Assembly: GCA_028554795.2 (NCBI GenBank)
Contig: CM068839.1
Coordinates: 84,403,540-84,467,539 of the forward strand
Reading direction: 5' to 3'
DNA: 64,000 nt
Source of the DNA: Sinohyriopsis cumingii
Lineage: Eukaryota > Mollusca > Bivalvia > Unionida > Unionidae
This document shows positions 43,146-56,300 of the stretch, in pieces (positions within the stretch are counted from its first letter, which is position 1; every line of letters begins with the position of its first letter). A program made the position numbers and the translations under genes. A model generated the notes under the pieces. It worked only from the letters and a program-made list of their open reading frames with translations, was not told the origin of the DNA and searched no databases.

Positions 43146-46100
43146 CAACATTAGACAACACCTATAAGATAAAAAAACATATAATGATATGATTACAAAA
43201 ACAAACACCATGCAATTAGAAAACTTTAAAAAAAAACATGCTGAGAATATTTAAGGTAGGAAACATTATTAGGTCTTTAAGTTTGTTCTTGCAGTCGAAA
43301 TAAGTGAGTTTTGAGAGCATTCTTGAATGGGATCACTGTCTTCGTGTCTAAGTTCAGTGGGCAATTCATTCCACGTTGCTGGGCCCTGGTATGCAAAAGA
43401 ACACTGTCCATATGACTTTGTTTTCATAGTGGGAATAATGAGTATACGATTGTCAGAAGAGGAGTATCTTGCTGGTGTGTACACGTGGGTGAGATCGGAT
43501 AGGTATGTTGGACTAGAGTCCGACAGTGAAACGTAGCACAGATAACAAATTTTGTGTTTGATTCTGGATCGAATGGATATCCAGTTTAGGGTACATAGCA
43601 GCGGGGAGGTGTGCTCCGATCGTGGTACTCTAAGTATGATCCGAGTAGCTGTGTTTTGAACTTTTTGAAGTTTCTGGAGCAGATATTGAGATGAACCAGA
43701 CAGAATTGAGTTACAATAGTCCAGTCTTGAAAGTACTAATGCACACACAAGTGTTTTATTGGCATCAACTGAAAGATATTTGCGAATTGAGCTGATGCGT
43801 CTCAGCTCAAGATATGCAGCCATGCATATGTTCATGACATGTTGGTGCAATGTGAGAGTACTGTCCAGAGTAACACCTAGGTTTCTTAATGATTTTGTGA
43901 ATTTAATGTTGGTGTTGCTGATATTCATTGTTTGATGTTAAGGATGTGAATGAGAAAGTCTTTGTGTTGTGATCAGAATGGCCTCAGTTTTATCATCATT
44001 CATCTGCAGCTTGTTACATGTCATCCATGATTTCACATCAGAAATGCACCTCTCTACACCTTGGATGGTAGCATCAACTTCAGTTGGGTGGCTAGATTTG
44101 TATATTTGGGTGTTATCAGCGTACAATTGGCAAGACACTGGATGATGATCTATGACACTTGAGAGCGACTGACTATATAGAATGAAGAGAACAGGTTTAA
44201 GAACAGACCCCTGTGGAACACCACAACATAGATCAACTGGGCTGGAGTGTATTCCATTTGCAGATACAATTTGTGTCCTGTTGACCAAGTAGGACTTGAA
44301 CCACAGTAAGGCTGTATCATGAATGCCAAATGCATGCTGGAGACGGTGAAGTAATATATCATGTTCTGTTCTGTCAAATGCTGCAGACAAATCAAGGAGT
44401 GTGAGGACTGTAGTCTTTCGACTATCCAACGCAGAGAGAATGTCAATAACTACTTTTAGAAGAGTAGTTTCAGTACTGTGGTAAGGGCGATATGCAGATT
44501 GTACATTGCTAAAAAGACTGTTTGAATTCAGATGAGATACAAGCTGGGATAGAACAACCTTTTCTAAGAATTTTGATATGAATGGGAGATTATAAACTGG
44601 GCGGTAGTTCTTTAAATCGTTATGGTCTAGTGTTGGTTTCTTCAGCAGAGGCTTTACAATGGCAGTTTTGCAAAATGATGCGAATTCCTCTGATGAGAGA
44701 GAAGTATTAATAACATCAGTTAGTGAAGGCAATACTGGATCTAAGCACTCAAGCAGCAGTGATGTTGGAATTGGGTCAAGTTCACATGACTTTGGTGCAC
44801 ACTTCTTCACGATTGTACGCACGAAATCCATAGAGACAGGTTCAAATGCTGCTAATGGTTGCCGCTCAAATTCTGTATCCCATCTGTATAGTGACGACGA
44901 GTCAATTGAAATTGTGGTGTCAAGCTTATCTCTAATGGTTTGTACTTTGTCACGGAAGAAATTTGCAAATATGTCCGGAAGGTTGACTGGAGAGGTAGTT
45001 GGAAGTGGTGTAGATTTGTTCCTTAACATTAGCTTGTTAGTAATCTCGAAGAGCTCTTTGCAGCTGGAACTTTCCATGATCTTAGTAGTGTAGTGGGCTG
45101 ATTTCGCTGCATGGACTATATTTGTGACATTCTTCTTAGCGACTTCATAGATTTGCTTATGAATAGTGAGTCTGGTGGAAAGCCAAAGCCTCTCAGCTTT
45201 ACGGTGGTCTCTTTTAGCAGTGCGAAGCTGGTCCCTAACACTGCTATACCATGGAGAACATTTTTGAATTGATACTCTGCACTTGGTAGCTGGGGCATGT
45301 TTGTCAAGCAATGAACGCATGCAGTTATCGAGTTGTTCTGCCGTAGGAGGTAAGCAAGTTGTTAGGTTAGCTTGGATGTCGTGCATTAGTTTGGTTCTAT
45401 TTATCATGCAGAGGTTTCTCTTAGTAGCAGATAAAGGTGGAGGGTTAGGGACTGATACGTCAAGATGGCATATAATGCAGAAGTGATCTTCTGATGCAAG
45501 GTCATGGAATACCAGGGAGGACCGTAGAATGCTATCATCAGGTCTATGAAGAATCCAGTCTAATATGTAACCATGTTTATGGATGGGTTGGTGAACTGAC
45601 TGTTTGAGGTTGAAAACATTAATGGAATCTATGAGTTTTGATGTGTTTGGGTTTTCGGGACAGTCAAAGGGAAAGTTGAAATCTCCAAGAATAATCAGGT
45701 TGCCACCTATCAAATTTCCATACTCCAGGAGATTGGGAAACTGCTCCAAAAAACAGAGTTTCATCCAGCTTAATTTTTCTACTAGGAGGAGGGCGGTATA
45801 GGCAGAAAAAATGGACTGACCTTTGCTCCAGTGTGAGTGTGGTTTGGACTAATTCAAACGATGTGTGGTCGAAATTGAATGTTGTGGTGTGGTTAAGATG
45901 TTTGATCATGGAGTTCTTTGTGATGACAGCAATTCCACCCCCGCGAGAATTACGGGGGAACGACTTGATGGAGTAACCAGTGGGTGTTAGATCCGCACAC
46001 TTGGGCTCATCGCCTGATGTTTTTAGCCTTTTTTCTTTCAGGAAAAAGACGTCAATATTCTGGTCGTTGATAAAATTAACTATTTCTGTGCGCTTTTCCG

Positions 46101-46230
46101 GTGGTCCTACTGACTGTGCATTGAATAATGCAATACGCAGAGGTATCTCTTGGATAGTTGACACAAAGGTTGACGAACTAATAGGGATTTGAATTAGGTT
46201 ATCCAAATTAACGGTCGAATTATTTTAAAA
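43146..46230 (-). mobile_element. CR1/L2-like LINE retrotransposon, inactive but nearly full coding length
   Basis: On the minus strand: endonuclease at 46206-45664 (FNAQSVGPPEKR, RGGGIAVITK), then after a frame change the rest of the endonuclease and the reverse transcriptase at 45764-43938 (LGDFNFPFDCPE; YRPVYNLPFISKFLEK; LDLSAAFDRTEHDIL; GVPQGSVLKPVLF; LYADNTQIY), then a C-terminal block at 43928-43269. The YADD box reads YADN, losing a catalytic Asp. Frames break at about 45700 and 43930. The 3' end is cut near 43146 before the usual microsatellite tail. The C-terminal part is closely matched by the plus-strand copy at 58122. Confidence 0.9.
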
Positions 46231-49158
46231 TTGTTGTGCCGAAATAAGGAAGATAACTGGAATTCTTCTTTCTGTTCTACGCCGGCCGGCTTTGAAACAA
46301 CGTTTCTTTTCTCACTTCTGTTTACATTTAGGTAATGATGAATGTTGTCCTAGTTCGTTTAGTCTAGAGCACAATGTAGTGTGGAGAGCCAAGGAGTGAT
46401 CATTTAAAGTAATTAATGAGGGTCCATCGTATCATAAACGGGTTGACTGGCGAGTATCACGTGATGGCAGTTTGTTCAATAACAGTGGAGCAAGACAGCT
46501 GAGAAAAAGTCTAATTGTTCTCATTTCCAAAACAAGGAGATGAAGAAACACATACGAATTGAACAGTCAATAGATAATGAACACAATAACGTAGATGAAG
46601 ACAGGCAACAAGCACAAATATCATGAAAACGGCACTATAAAACGGAACAGCTGCTTCCAGCCGGTTAAGCGATAGCGGCCATCTTGTATACATCTGTCAT
46701 TGTTGAGTGCAGTTTCATAGTGGAAGGGACATGGGGTGGTTGTATTATGCTTTGCAGACAAGGTGACAGTATGATAATCAGGGGGCCATAACTGCAAAAG
46801 CTGATGCAATAAGCTGAAACGTTAGCCCAGCAACTGTGCTAATCAAGCTTCTTGCTAAGTTTGTCTGAAGTCTTATATGAATAAAAGAATTAATTAATGT
46901 CTCTAAAGAACAGTTGGCGGATCTGAAAATAAGGTCCGTTACTCTGACGTAAAATGATGAAGTCAACTCAAAGGTCTCATCCATATCTATCTGCATAATA
47001 AATTCGACTTAACTCGAAAATGAAATGATTAAGATAATTATTGTGCATAAATGAAAGGGAGTGTACCTTTGTATCTAGGCATATAACTCTGCTAAACAAT
47101 GACTTGGAATGCCGACAATTTAACTAAGTCCTCAGTAAACACCGCAACAGTAGCACACTTCCTTTCATATTAGTTTGACACCCATCAATAAATAAAGTAG
47201 GTTTTTATTTGCAGAATAATATAAATTCACCCTATTTAATATTTTTTGTTTTCAAGAAAATTAGCGGACAAAAATACACTCAGATTCTATATTCTGCTTC
47301 CAACGTTGATTGTGAGGATGTGTAGATTACATCCAACTCGGTTGTAACACTAGTCTCGTTGTGATTAATGCGTCCTTACTTGTCATTAGGAAATATTGGT
47401 TTTGTCTTAAAATTTTTATTTTTAGAAATAGACATGATAAAGACCATGCAGATCATTTGCTAAAATTTCTTAACCCGTATCGAGATATGTAACCACACAT
47501 CTTAATTTTCCACATGCGGTTGTATTGTAATAATCCGTTCCGCCGTTTTGTATGACTAATGCGCTGTATTAAAGAAACGTTGAACAATCAAAGGAAAGAG
47601 GGAAGGAAGACTGAACTATAAAAATGTGGGAAAATAAAATAAAATACTTCCGTTCTCAAGAAGTATTCTCCATAATAAATGTAATAAAATCCATCATTTA
47701 CAAAAATATGTTGATGCAATACCTCAAAGATTTCCATAAAATACACACGGCTTTTGTCAACTTTGTAACCTTGAACCTCACCTATTTGGTGGGAAATATA
47801 ACATTTGCATTGGATATGTCACCGAAAATGCACACAAAAGCAACACTCTCATGGTTACTAGATGAGGTAGAGGAATATATGTTTGGGCCAAGATAACCGG
47901 CATGTATTAAAATCCGCCTATAAATGATTGACACATTGATGTATATTGATAAGAGCTGGTCCAGTGCTCATCTATCTGTACGATGTTACAGTGTCTTAAT
48001 GTTTACATTTCGTTGCAACACAGTTATTTAAGCATTGAAAATGATATGGTACAGTATCAATGAAGTCATAAAGCTTGACATTGATTACATACTGAATGAA
48101 TGTTACTATATTTTAACTATTGTTTATCAACATTGTCAAAGTACACCAGAAGGGTACATGAATACATAAGTAGTTCCTTTGTTGTGTTATGAACTAACAA
48201 CTTCTAGTTTCATGTGTCGCATTGTGAGATTTTAACTAAACTAAATGCTTGTTATAAAGGCTTGGTATAAATTTGTAACTATATTAATCTAAATGTTGTT
48301 CCGTAGCGCTTTTTATTGTCTGCTAATTTTTGTATCAGTTAACTTTACATTGTCAGAATTGTGCAGTATTTTACGATACTGAACACCTTGATACTGCATG
48401 CACGTTCACGACACATCTGCTTAAAAATAGCATAATGTATTAGGAACTACTTTGTAAACAAACCATGTACAGTCATGTAGCTGACGATTCAGGGTTTGGT
48501 TGATTAAATTTGTTTGTGAATGAACTAAACAAGTTGTTTCGTTCATTTGAAAGTGTAGATGATACAGTTAATGATACGGACGAGTTCACTGAGTCAAAAA
48601 CGAAACTTTCAAACAAGCACACGAATGGACGTGGTATTCGCAATGTCAACAACAAACGTGGTAGACGCAGTAATTGAAAATACCGTTCGGATCATTGAAA
48701 CAGTTATTTAGGAGAATATTCCTATCTTTTCGCAAATAGAATGGTTCAGGCTATGACCAGTGCTCTCAAGGTCTATAAAAATATAGCATAGGAATACATA
48801 TTGAGGTCAAAGGCTATCACATACCTATCAAGAGACGTACCATTATACAAGTCTGTTAAAATACAAGATTCGAGAAAAAATTGCTACTGAAGAATTTGGT
48901 AGGAAACTAAGCGCCTCAGAGCTAATAAGCCAAGACGACAAAAAAGTATTGTTTCCTTCGGCTAAATGGACTGTCACACAACAGCTGTTTTGCAATTTTT
49001 CCCGTGTAACTATTTTGATACAATGTTAGGCTAGCGATAGAAGGTACACATTTCATAATACATATCATAGCTGAGTCCCTCCAACAGTGAGATGCAAGTG
49101 ACATGGTTTAAACATGTTTTCTGTAGCTGGTAATATGAATTGTAATAAATATACTTAC
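46231..49158. other. No recognised gene
   Basis: AT-rich DNA; I searched for missing esterase exons 1 and 2 of the pseudogene and for repeat family matches and saw none. Confidence 0.4.
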
Positions 49159-49400
49159 ATGTTTGCATCCTGAATTTCCTCAATATGTACTTTCTTAGTT
49201 CTGCCATTCCGAATGATATGTCTTGCAAAACCTGATACACACCAGAACTGTAATGGAATTTCGAGTACAATTCCAACTGAAATCGGCACTGAATTGACCC
49301 AGTAATCCAGTCCATCATAGCAGAATTGAGCTGGATCAAGATAAAAACAAAATCCATCTATTCCAGGCCAAATCTGAAAGTTGTTGCAATGCGCATTCAT
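49159..49400 (-). CDS. Exon-like open segment with strong splice donor, function unknown
   Basis: A minus-strand open stretch from ATG at 49400 for 80 residues ends at CAAACAT|GTAAGTAT, a near-perfect donor. It encodes an aromatic, Cys-containing segment, a hydrophobic stretch that could be a membrane helix (SVPISVGIVLEIPLQFWCV), and a basic/acidic tail. The family is not recognised and an acceptor upstream is not convincing, so it may be a first coding exon or chance. Confidence 0.25.
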
Positions 49401-49785
49401 TCACAGTATGACTAAATTTCAATTTTAAGTAGACCAAAACGACAATTCTTTTGAAAGTTCAAAGGTCGCTGGGTGGTGCTATGTACGCAATAATATTGCT
49501 ACTGTGTATTGATGAATTAACGGTTGTGTATTTATTAAAACATAAATTCAATTTTTGTTCTTGTAGTGTATGTTTTTAATAATTAAACCTTAGGTAGATT
49601 AACAAAACGAGTGTACAATAAAAAGGTTACTGCATTTGTATGGGAAAATGTGAACTAGTTTTCCCAGGATAATACTTCACTCCCAAAGGTCGTGCAGTAT
49701 AATTCCGAAAATAACCTCGTTCTTACTTGCCCATACATATGCAGTAACCTATAAATATTACAGCTTGAGTGATGCACATATATAC

Positions 49786-49844
<59 letters not shown>
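49786..49844. repeat. (TACA)n(TA)n microsatellite
   Basis: A few TACA units followed by about 23 TA units. Confidence 0.9.
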
Positions 49845-49849
<5 letters not shown>

Positions 49850-50618
49850 CATATTAACTCATGCTTACATTGACTATTACCGGTGCTGATGCTGACGTAA
49901 TTTTTTTTTTACTTTAAATTTCAACATGGCGTCTAAAGACCTTTGCCCTCTATTTAAATTCTAATAAAAGTTATTTATATGATCCTGAAAGGCTGTATTA
50001 TTGCCTCGGTAGTGAATAGCTGTTAATAAATTCAAATTTATATTAAATGATGACGATGATGATGATGATGATCATATGGAATCACGGCCAGGATTAGTTA
50101 AAACAGGGTAAATATGTTAGTTTCCTCTGCCTCCAAGTGTATGTATGCAAAATATTATAATTATTTGGGAGTAAGACTTTGAAAGTGCAAATACCTAAAG
50201 AAAAGGAAAAATGTAGAATAAAAAAAGACTGGTACAATAAAAATCTTTTGTCCTGACACTAATTGTCAACAAAAGCTTCTGTCCCGGACACCGAGATTTT
50301 TATGAAATAAAACAAGGTTCAGTTCTTTTCCTGGACATTATGTAATATATGTTGAAATGTTTTAAGTAAAAGGGAGAAAGTTCAATTGGATTCATTTATG
50401 ACAAATAAGGGTTGATGAAAAATTATTGTAAGAACACAAGTAATAGGAATTGTTGCAAGTGCATTTGGTTGTTTTTATTCTTGTTTTTATTATTGAAGTC
50501 ATAACTACTATACACATTGTTGCAACTCAGAAAATTCGACAGTGAATTTAGTACTTTATTCAAATAGATGGAAGGGAACGAATATTACTTAACTTCTTCA
50601 TAGTGTTTTTAGTGCAGA

Positions 50619-50650
<32 letters not shown>

Positions 50651-50903
50651 TATGTTCTTGAGAACGTTTAGGTAAAGCAATATCCATCTATTTCGATAAT
50701 ATTTTATTCGGACAATGACAGGTCAAACGTTAATCCACGTTGTTTAAAATGTTCTATTTGTTCAAGAGCAATGCATACAATAGTGACAATATCTGTTACT
50801 AATAAGAAAATAATAACTGTAATAGTGTTTGATACATTTATTGAGTAAAAGGCACAGTAATTAAGTACCTGAATTATTTTAAGGAGTATATCCTTAATTT
50901 ATT
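49845..50903. other. No recognised gene; downstream region of the carboxylesterase
   Basis: AT-rich. A short GATGAT tract lies near 50048-50072 and a (CA)n tract at 50620-50646. Probably includes the 3' untranslated region of the minus-strand esterase. Confidence 0.4.
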
Positions 50904-51896
50904 TTAAGCTGAGTATCCAATCCTGTCCCAGAAGTCGCAATACGTTTTCCTGAAATTTTCAACTATTTTATTTTCCGGCGTCATGAAGTACATAACCTTC
51001 TGTGTTTGACCCGAACTGTATCTAGGCCATACTTTTTCTCCTGTATGTAGACCCTTATTCGGATCAGATGTCGCAGCAAAATTTGACCAATAAATAATCA
51101 TGGATTTGGACAGTGCTTCTTCATCACTGGTCAGACTATATCCTCCCTGTCGCGCTGTATGAAAAACGTATATAAGTTCTGAGCCATGACACGCATGGTG
51201 GTCGCAAGCAGTAAAGTTTTCCCACCCACCATCGAAAGAAAACGCATGGTCGAACTCATATCTAAACGTAGGATTTTTGTTGAATTTAGCGATATTGTCC
51301 ATCGCATACCTTGCAGAACAAGTAAAGATAAAGTCTGTCCCAATTTGTACCAGGTCATCCCTGACATCGGTTTTGTTCACCATCGGATATTTATCTATAA
51401 TTTGTAAATAATGAGCAGGATATGTGGCAAGAAGGATGGCTGCCGCCGTAAAACTTTTCACTGACTTTGTCCATGCTTCATAGACATAAATTCGAGCCTC
51501 TTCTGTGACAGTCCCTAGCATAATTGGAATGTCTCTAAATTTGCCCTCACGCAGTGCATCAATCGGTTCCATATGAACCTCGTCTCCGTCTACACGCGGT
51601 CCTAATGGTTCGAAGAATTCCAAAAGTTTCAAGGATGTAAATTTTGACCTTGCTAGAGTCTGAGCAATCATTATTTCTTCTGCAGTTTTAGATCGGAGAC
51701 ATTTGGTATCGCGGACTTCACAGTTGAGCAGGTCAGCGATAGTATCAGCTAGCACCAAAGAGTCCACCGTCTTCTTATATGGTATGGATATAGGGGCGCT
51801 CTCGATTATGGCTTTTTGAAAATATGGAGCACTTTTGCTTGACATCAAATGAATAAGGGTTGACTGGGCACCGGCACTTTGTCCAAAAAGTGTCAC
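50904..51896 (-). CDS. Carboxylesterase exon 5 (Ser, Glu, His of the triad)
   Basis: 993 bases after TTTAAG|, starting VTLFGQSAGAQ and running to the stop at 50904-50906. Contains all three triad residues. Confidence 0.92.
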   Translation of the reverse strand: MTLFGQSAGAQSTLIHLMSSKSAPYFQKAIIESAPISIPYKKTVDSLVLADTIADLLNCEVRDTKCLRSKTAEEIMIAQTLARSKFTSLKLLEFFEPLGPRVDGDEVHMEPIDALREGKFRDIPIMLGTVTEEARIYVYEAWTKSVKSFTAAAILLATYPAHYLQIIDKYPMVNKTDVRDDLVQIGTDFIFTCSARYAMDNIAKFNKNPTFRYEFDHAFSFDGGWENFTACDHHACHGSELIYVFHTARQGGYSLTSDEEALSKSMIIYWSNFAATSDPNKGLHTGEKVWPRYSSGQTQKVMYFMTPENKIVENFRKTYCDFWDRIGYSA

Positions 51897-53331
51897 CTTA
51901 AAGTAGAAAACACAATATTCTTTCTTTACCTAAAATATCCTTAAACAATGCATTTGGCAAGACATGGGACGCTATCATTGTATACAGCTTATGCCATTCT
52001 CAAATAACTATCTCAGTTCAAGTTAGGAAAAGCACAGAAGTTTGCCTTTAATGTATGTTGAAAAATGCTTAGATGAAACTAAGATCTGATAATTTCCACA
52101 ACACTTTCATCAGGCGTGTAGCGGTCCACACGTTTTTGACAATGAACCTGTTTCCTTTCTCATCAGTATCATAGAACATCAACGTAATCAAAAGCTAATT
52201 TTTTCGTGACTTAATTGATCATCATATGTAATTTCATTCAAGTAGCTAGGCTATATTTTGATGCGATGAAATAATTGGTCTTACATACAGTGGTAAATAC
52301 AAAATTGATATGGGGGGGGGGGGGAAGGGAGAGAGTATTTTGAACTTTAAAAAAATATTGTTTAGAGGTTGCTGTCCTCAGTTCTATATCGTCACTGCCT
52401 TGTACATGTTTGTTCTGAGCTGCAATTAACACATTGGCCCCTTTTATCATGTATTTCGAATATGTAGCTAAACACGAGTTAAGCAAGTTTATTTAATGGA
52501 ATTAGAGTAACACTGTGTAAATAAACGAAAATTACACTTAACAGCTACACTCATAAAACAGGACTATTTAAAATACCTTTTCATCTGTAATCCCATACGT
52601 AAGTTTCATATGAGATCCTACTGAACCAGAAAAATCTAGTAAATAATGCCTACATTTGAAGGATCGCCACCAAAGTTGAGGATGTTCTGATTGACCCAGA
52701 TAAGGGCTTGTCTCTGATCCATGATGCCATAGTTACCACGAATGTCATCTGGTCCCGACCCCGTATAAAGAAACCCCAAGGCACCTAAAATGGCAAAAGG
52801 TAATCATGTATGGGTCATCAGAGGCAAAATATCATTTTAATTTATTTCAGTTATTTATTTCAAAGATTTCATAGCCACAGTACATAGACAAATCAATTAA
52901 AATACAAGAAAACAATGGTTACTTTAGAAAAGCACTAGTAGAAAACATAAGCTGCCAATAAATAAGAACTTGAATCATCCTACACCGCTTCCATTGGCGG
53001 GTATAATTTTTGTTTTATATCTGTGAACGAAACACATCACCTCACTAAATGCAGCGATGCGCATGCTCAGCATTTAATATTCAGCAAAGAAAGCTAAGGT
53101 AATCCGGTTGTTTAACACTCCGGGAGAAGAGTTATTCTATTTAGTCTATTCTGTTGAATTACGGGGGTGGGTTGGGGGATGGGTACAGTACTTATTTATT
53201 ATATCATATATTTGTGTGTGTAAGTATCAGTAAAGCACTGCAAAAAAGGAAGTGATCTTTCATGCAATGAATAAAACATAATAAGACAGACATCCGCCAA
53301 AAATGAAACAAAATCTAGCGTCCTCTTATAA

Positions 53332-53362
<31 letters not shown>

Positions 53363-56300
53363 TATGTATACAATTTCTAGAAGTTGATAAAAAAAAATAC
53401 ATAAGCTTGACGCAGCTGTACATAATTTTGTGCTACACGCAGACTGTATCTATATCCAACTATACAACAGCAAAGATGTCACCGTTTAAAGAAAACTTGT
53501 TTATTTATGCACAGATCATCGAAAAGGAACAGCAGGTATTACATGAAGGAAAACCAGTCAGTAACAGAATGTACCCTCTTGGCTGCTTTTCTTGATTATG
53601 TAAATGACATAACGATCAAGTTACTGACAAATAATTTATTTGTGGTGTTTTTAAAACTGCCTTTTTCCAGGAAACTAAAGTTTTAGGCTACTAATATAAA
53701 ATAAATAAGTAAACATTTACAGTTCTAGTATGCATGAGTATCATTCAATCAGGTCTCCAAATGAAACATCCCGTATGTGTACATGTCAGTTTAAAATAAT
53801 TTGTCTTAGATTATTTGCACAGTTACAAAATATAATAAATAGGCCTCATTCACCTTTGCTCTGGTATCAGCGAAGTCTCCTTAAAGAAAATTGTGAAATG
53901 AAGTCACTTGGTAAATAAAGCGCATATATTTCCAATGGCGGCGGCTGTCATATATCTAAAATGCTAATTCGATCATTTGCGGAAAAGCCCTTGTGTGTTC
54001 CGATTGACCGTCACTGAAACCCTCACACTCTTGAAACCATATCAGCAATATAGTTAGAGGAGCGGAAAAGCTCCCGTTACAAATATTACACTTGCGGTAT
54101 ACCGATGTAATTGAAATGTTACATTCTAGTACAAGAACTAACGTTAAGGATATCTTAAACGTTCAATAAGCCTGTCCTCATTTAATTTGAGTTACATAAT
54201 TAGATTTCAAACTTGAAGCGTGAACTTAAGTTTCGTACCCCAAAAGGTTTGGAGAATATTAGACTAGATGTACAATAACTGGACCTAAAGGGGTAAAACG
54301 CTATGGTCCAATCAGTTATGTTTTTAGACAAACTTTTTATTAAGGGTTTAAGTTCTTATGTTCTGTCCTTCACTACGAACTCCATTATTTCCCATTTTGT
54401 TCTTGAAATAAAAGGACATAACGCAGATATATTTGTACCCAAGATTCACAGAGGCGATGTAATACAAGAGTTAGGTAAACTCATAAGTAAACATCCCCTT
54501 GTAATCTCAATTATAACAAATCTCGTTCAAAAAAATAAATCAGAAAACTTGATGAATATTGCTTCAGACGATTTTATATAGGGATGGGTCAACTTCTAGA
54601 AAATATAACAAGGAAGCAAGAAATAATAATATGCAGACCCATTCTGTAGTCAAAATTGACTAAGATGACTCCTGACAGCTTGACAAAGTCTTCTCCGTCA
54701 TACAATGGCGAGACAGCGCTCAACTGAATAAAGTTCCCTCCGTGAATAAAAACCATGACCGGAAGCTTTGATTGTGCAGTCGCACCTAATGGGACCCATA
54801 TATTTAGAAAAAGACAGCTCTCCGAAGTCTGCAAAATGAAAGTCATTGAAATATAAATGCGAGTGCATAATATTTATGTCTGAGATTTATTTACTTATCG
54901 CCACTGAGCAGTGAACATTTGAAATGGAGTAACCCAGTACTCCGCACGATACCGTTTTCTTCACTGGATTACTCATAAGTAATGTAATTTTTTAGAAAAA
55001 TGTGTCTGGAATAAATAATCCTTTACGTGAATAAATTGGTCTTTCTTCGTTAACAGGAGGTGATTAAACATTTCAGCATAATTTAGAAAACCGTTGAATA
55101 ATTTAAAATAAAACGGTTTGCAAGTTTGTACGGTAAAGCTGGTTAATACATTTTGTTTTCCTAAGGTGCGATCAAAATCGCCCTAAGAATATATGCTATT
55201 GATATGAGATTATAGTAGCCCTTCCTGATTACTCTACCTTTAAATCAGTGTCAAAATGACTGACTGTCTTGTTAAAATTATTTTACTTCAGAGATCTTGT
55301 ATAATGTGTTGTCTTCATCATCGTATACTTATGTGTTAACGTAATCCTTCAGGTCATAAACGTTAAAAATGTATCCATTTTAATCTTTACTACAAATAGA
55401 TCACTATTCCATTGAGGGTCTTACCTCGTTTGGGCAAATGTAGGAAGGATTCATGGAAGCACAATGATACTGTGGACAAGCCGGCATTTTCTCTGTAGCG
55501 TTGTAAATTTTGGGTGCCCATGATGCTGGCGGTATCGGTGGCTTCCATCTGTATGTAGGAACACGTTTGAGAACACAATTCTATCTGACAACGGAACTTT
55601 ACGATGGTGAGTTTGACTTGAAGATATAGAAGTCTGTTTTGTGGGTCAAGGTAAGTAAAAACAATTCTTGGAAACAGCTGTCAGGTTCATATTTTTCTTT
55701 TTGCCTAGATTCCCACAATATCGGTACAAAAATACCCCTTCCCCAAACAAATTCCTCCACCACCCCCAACAAACACCACAACGAAAAAACAAAATGGAGT
55801 AAGCAAACCGAATCTAGTAGTTTCGTATTTGATTGTGCTATTCCTGCTTTTGCTGTGCGAAGAACAACAATTTTCATTGTAATAAATTTGTCTTTTTGAG
55901 AAAAAAGACAATCACATTAGTCTCAGAGACTCGAGCGAGAAAAATATTAATGTAAAGTTTCTACGGGAAATTTTTATTACTATGAGTTCTATGAACAGCA
56001 CGTAAATAGCGCCCTCTTCAGGTTTAAAATGCAGTGTTAAAATGCCTTGAACAACACACATTATTCACATATACATTTCTGATATACTTGACGGGTCATT
56101 CGTTCTTATGGTGCAGTTGATATTAGTATTGAACAGTCAATCCACATTATAAAACCGATCCAATATAAAAACAAACACGCGTTCAAGGGTAGATTAATGA
56201 GTTGAATAAACAAGTGTATTTGATTGACCGACCAAATATTAAACTGGGGGACTAACTATTCACTACTGAATATGCAACAGAACTTAACAGACCTGAGCAG

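Noticed and set aside
44659-45093. Plus-strand open frame of 144 codons
   Set aside because: Antisense shadow of the CR1-like reverse transcriptase.
55639-55911. Frames on both strands in esterase intron 1
   Set aside because: Low-complexity, no splice support, and the flanking exons join in frame without them.
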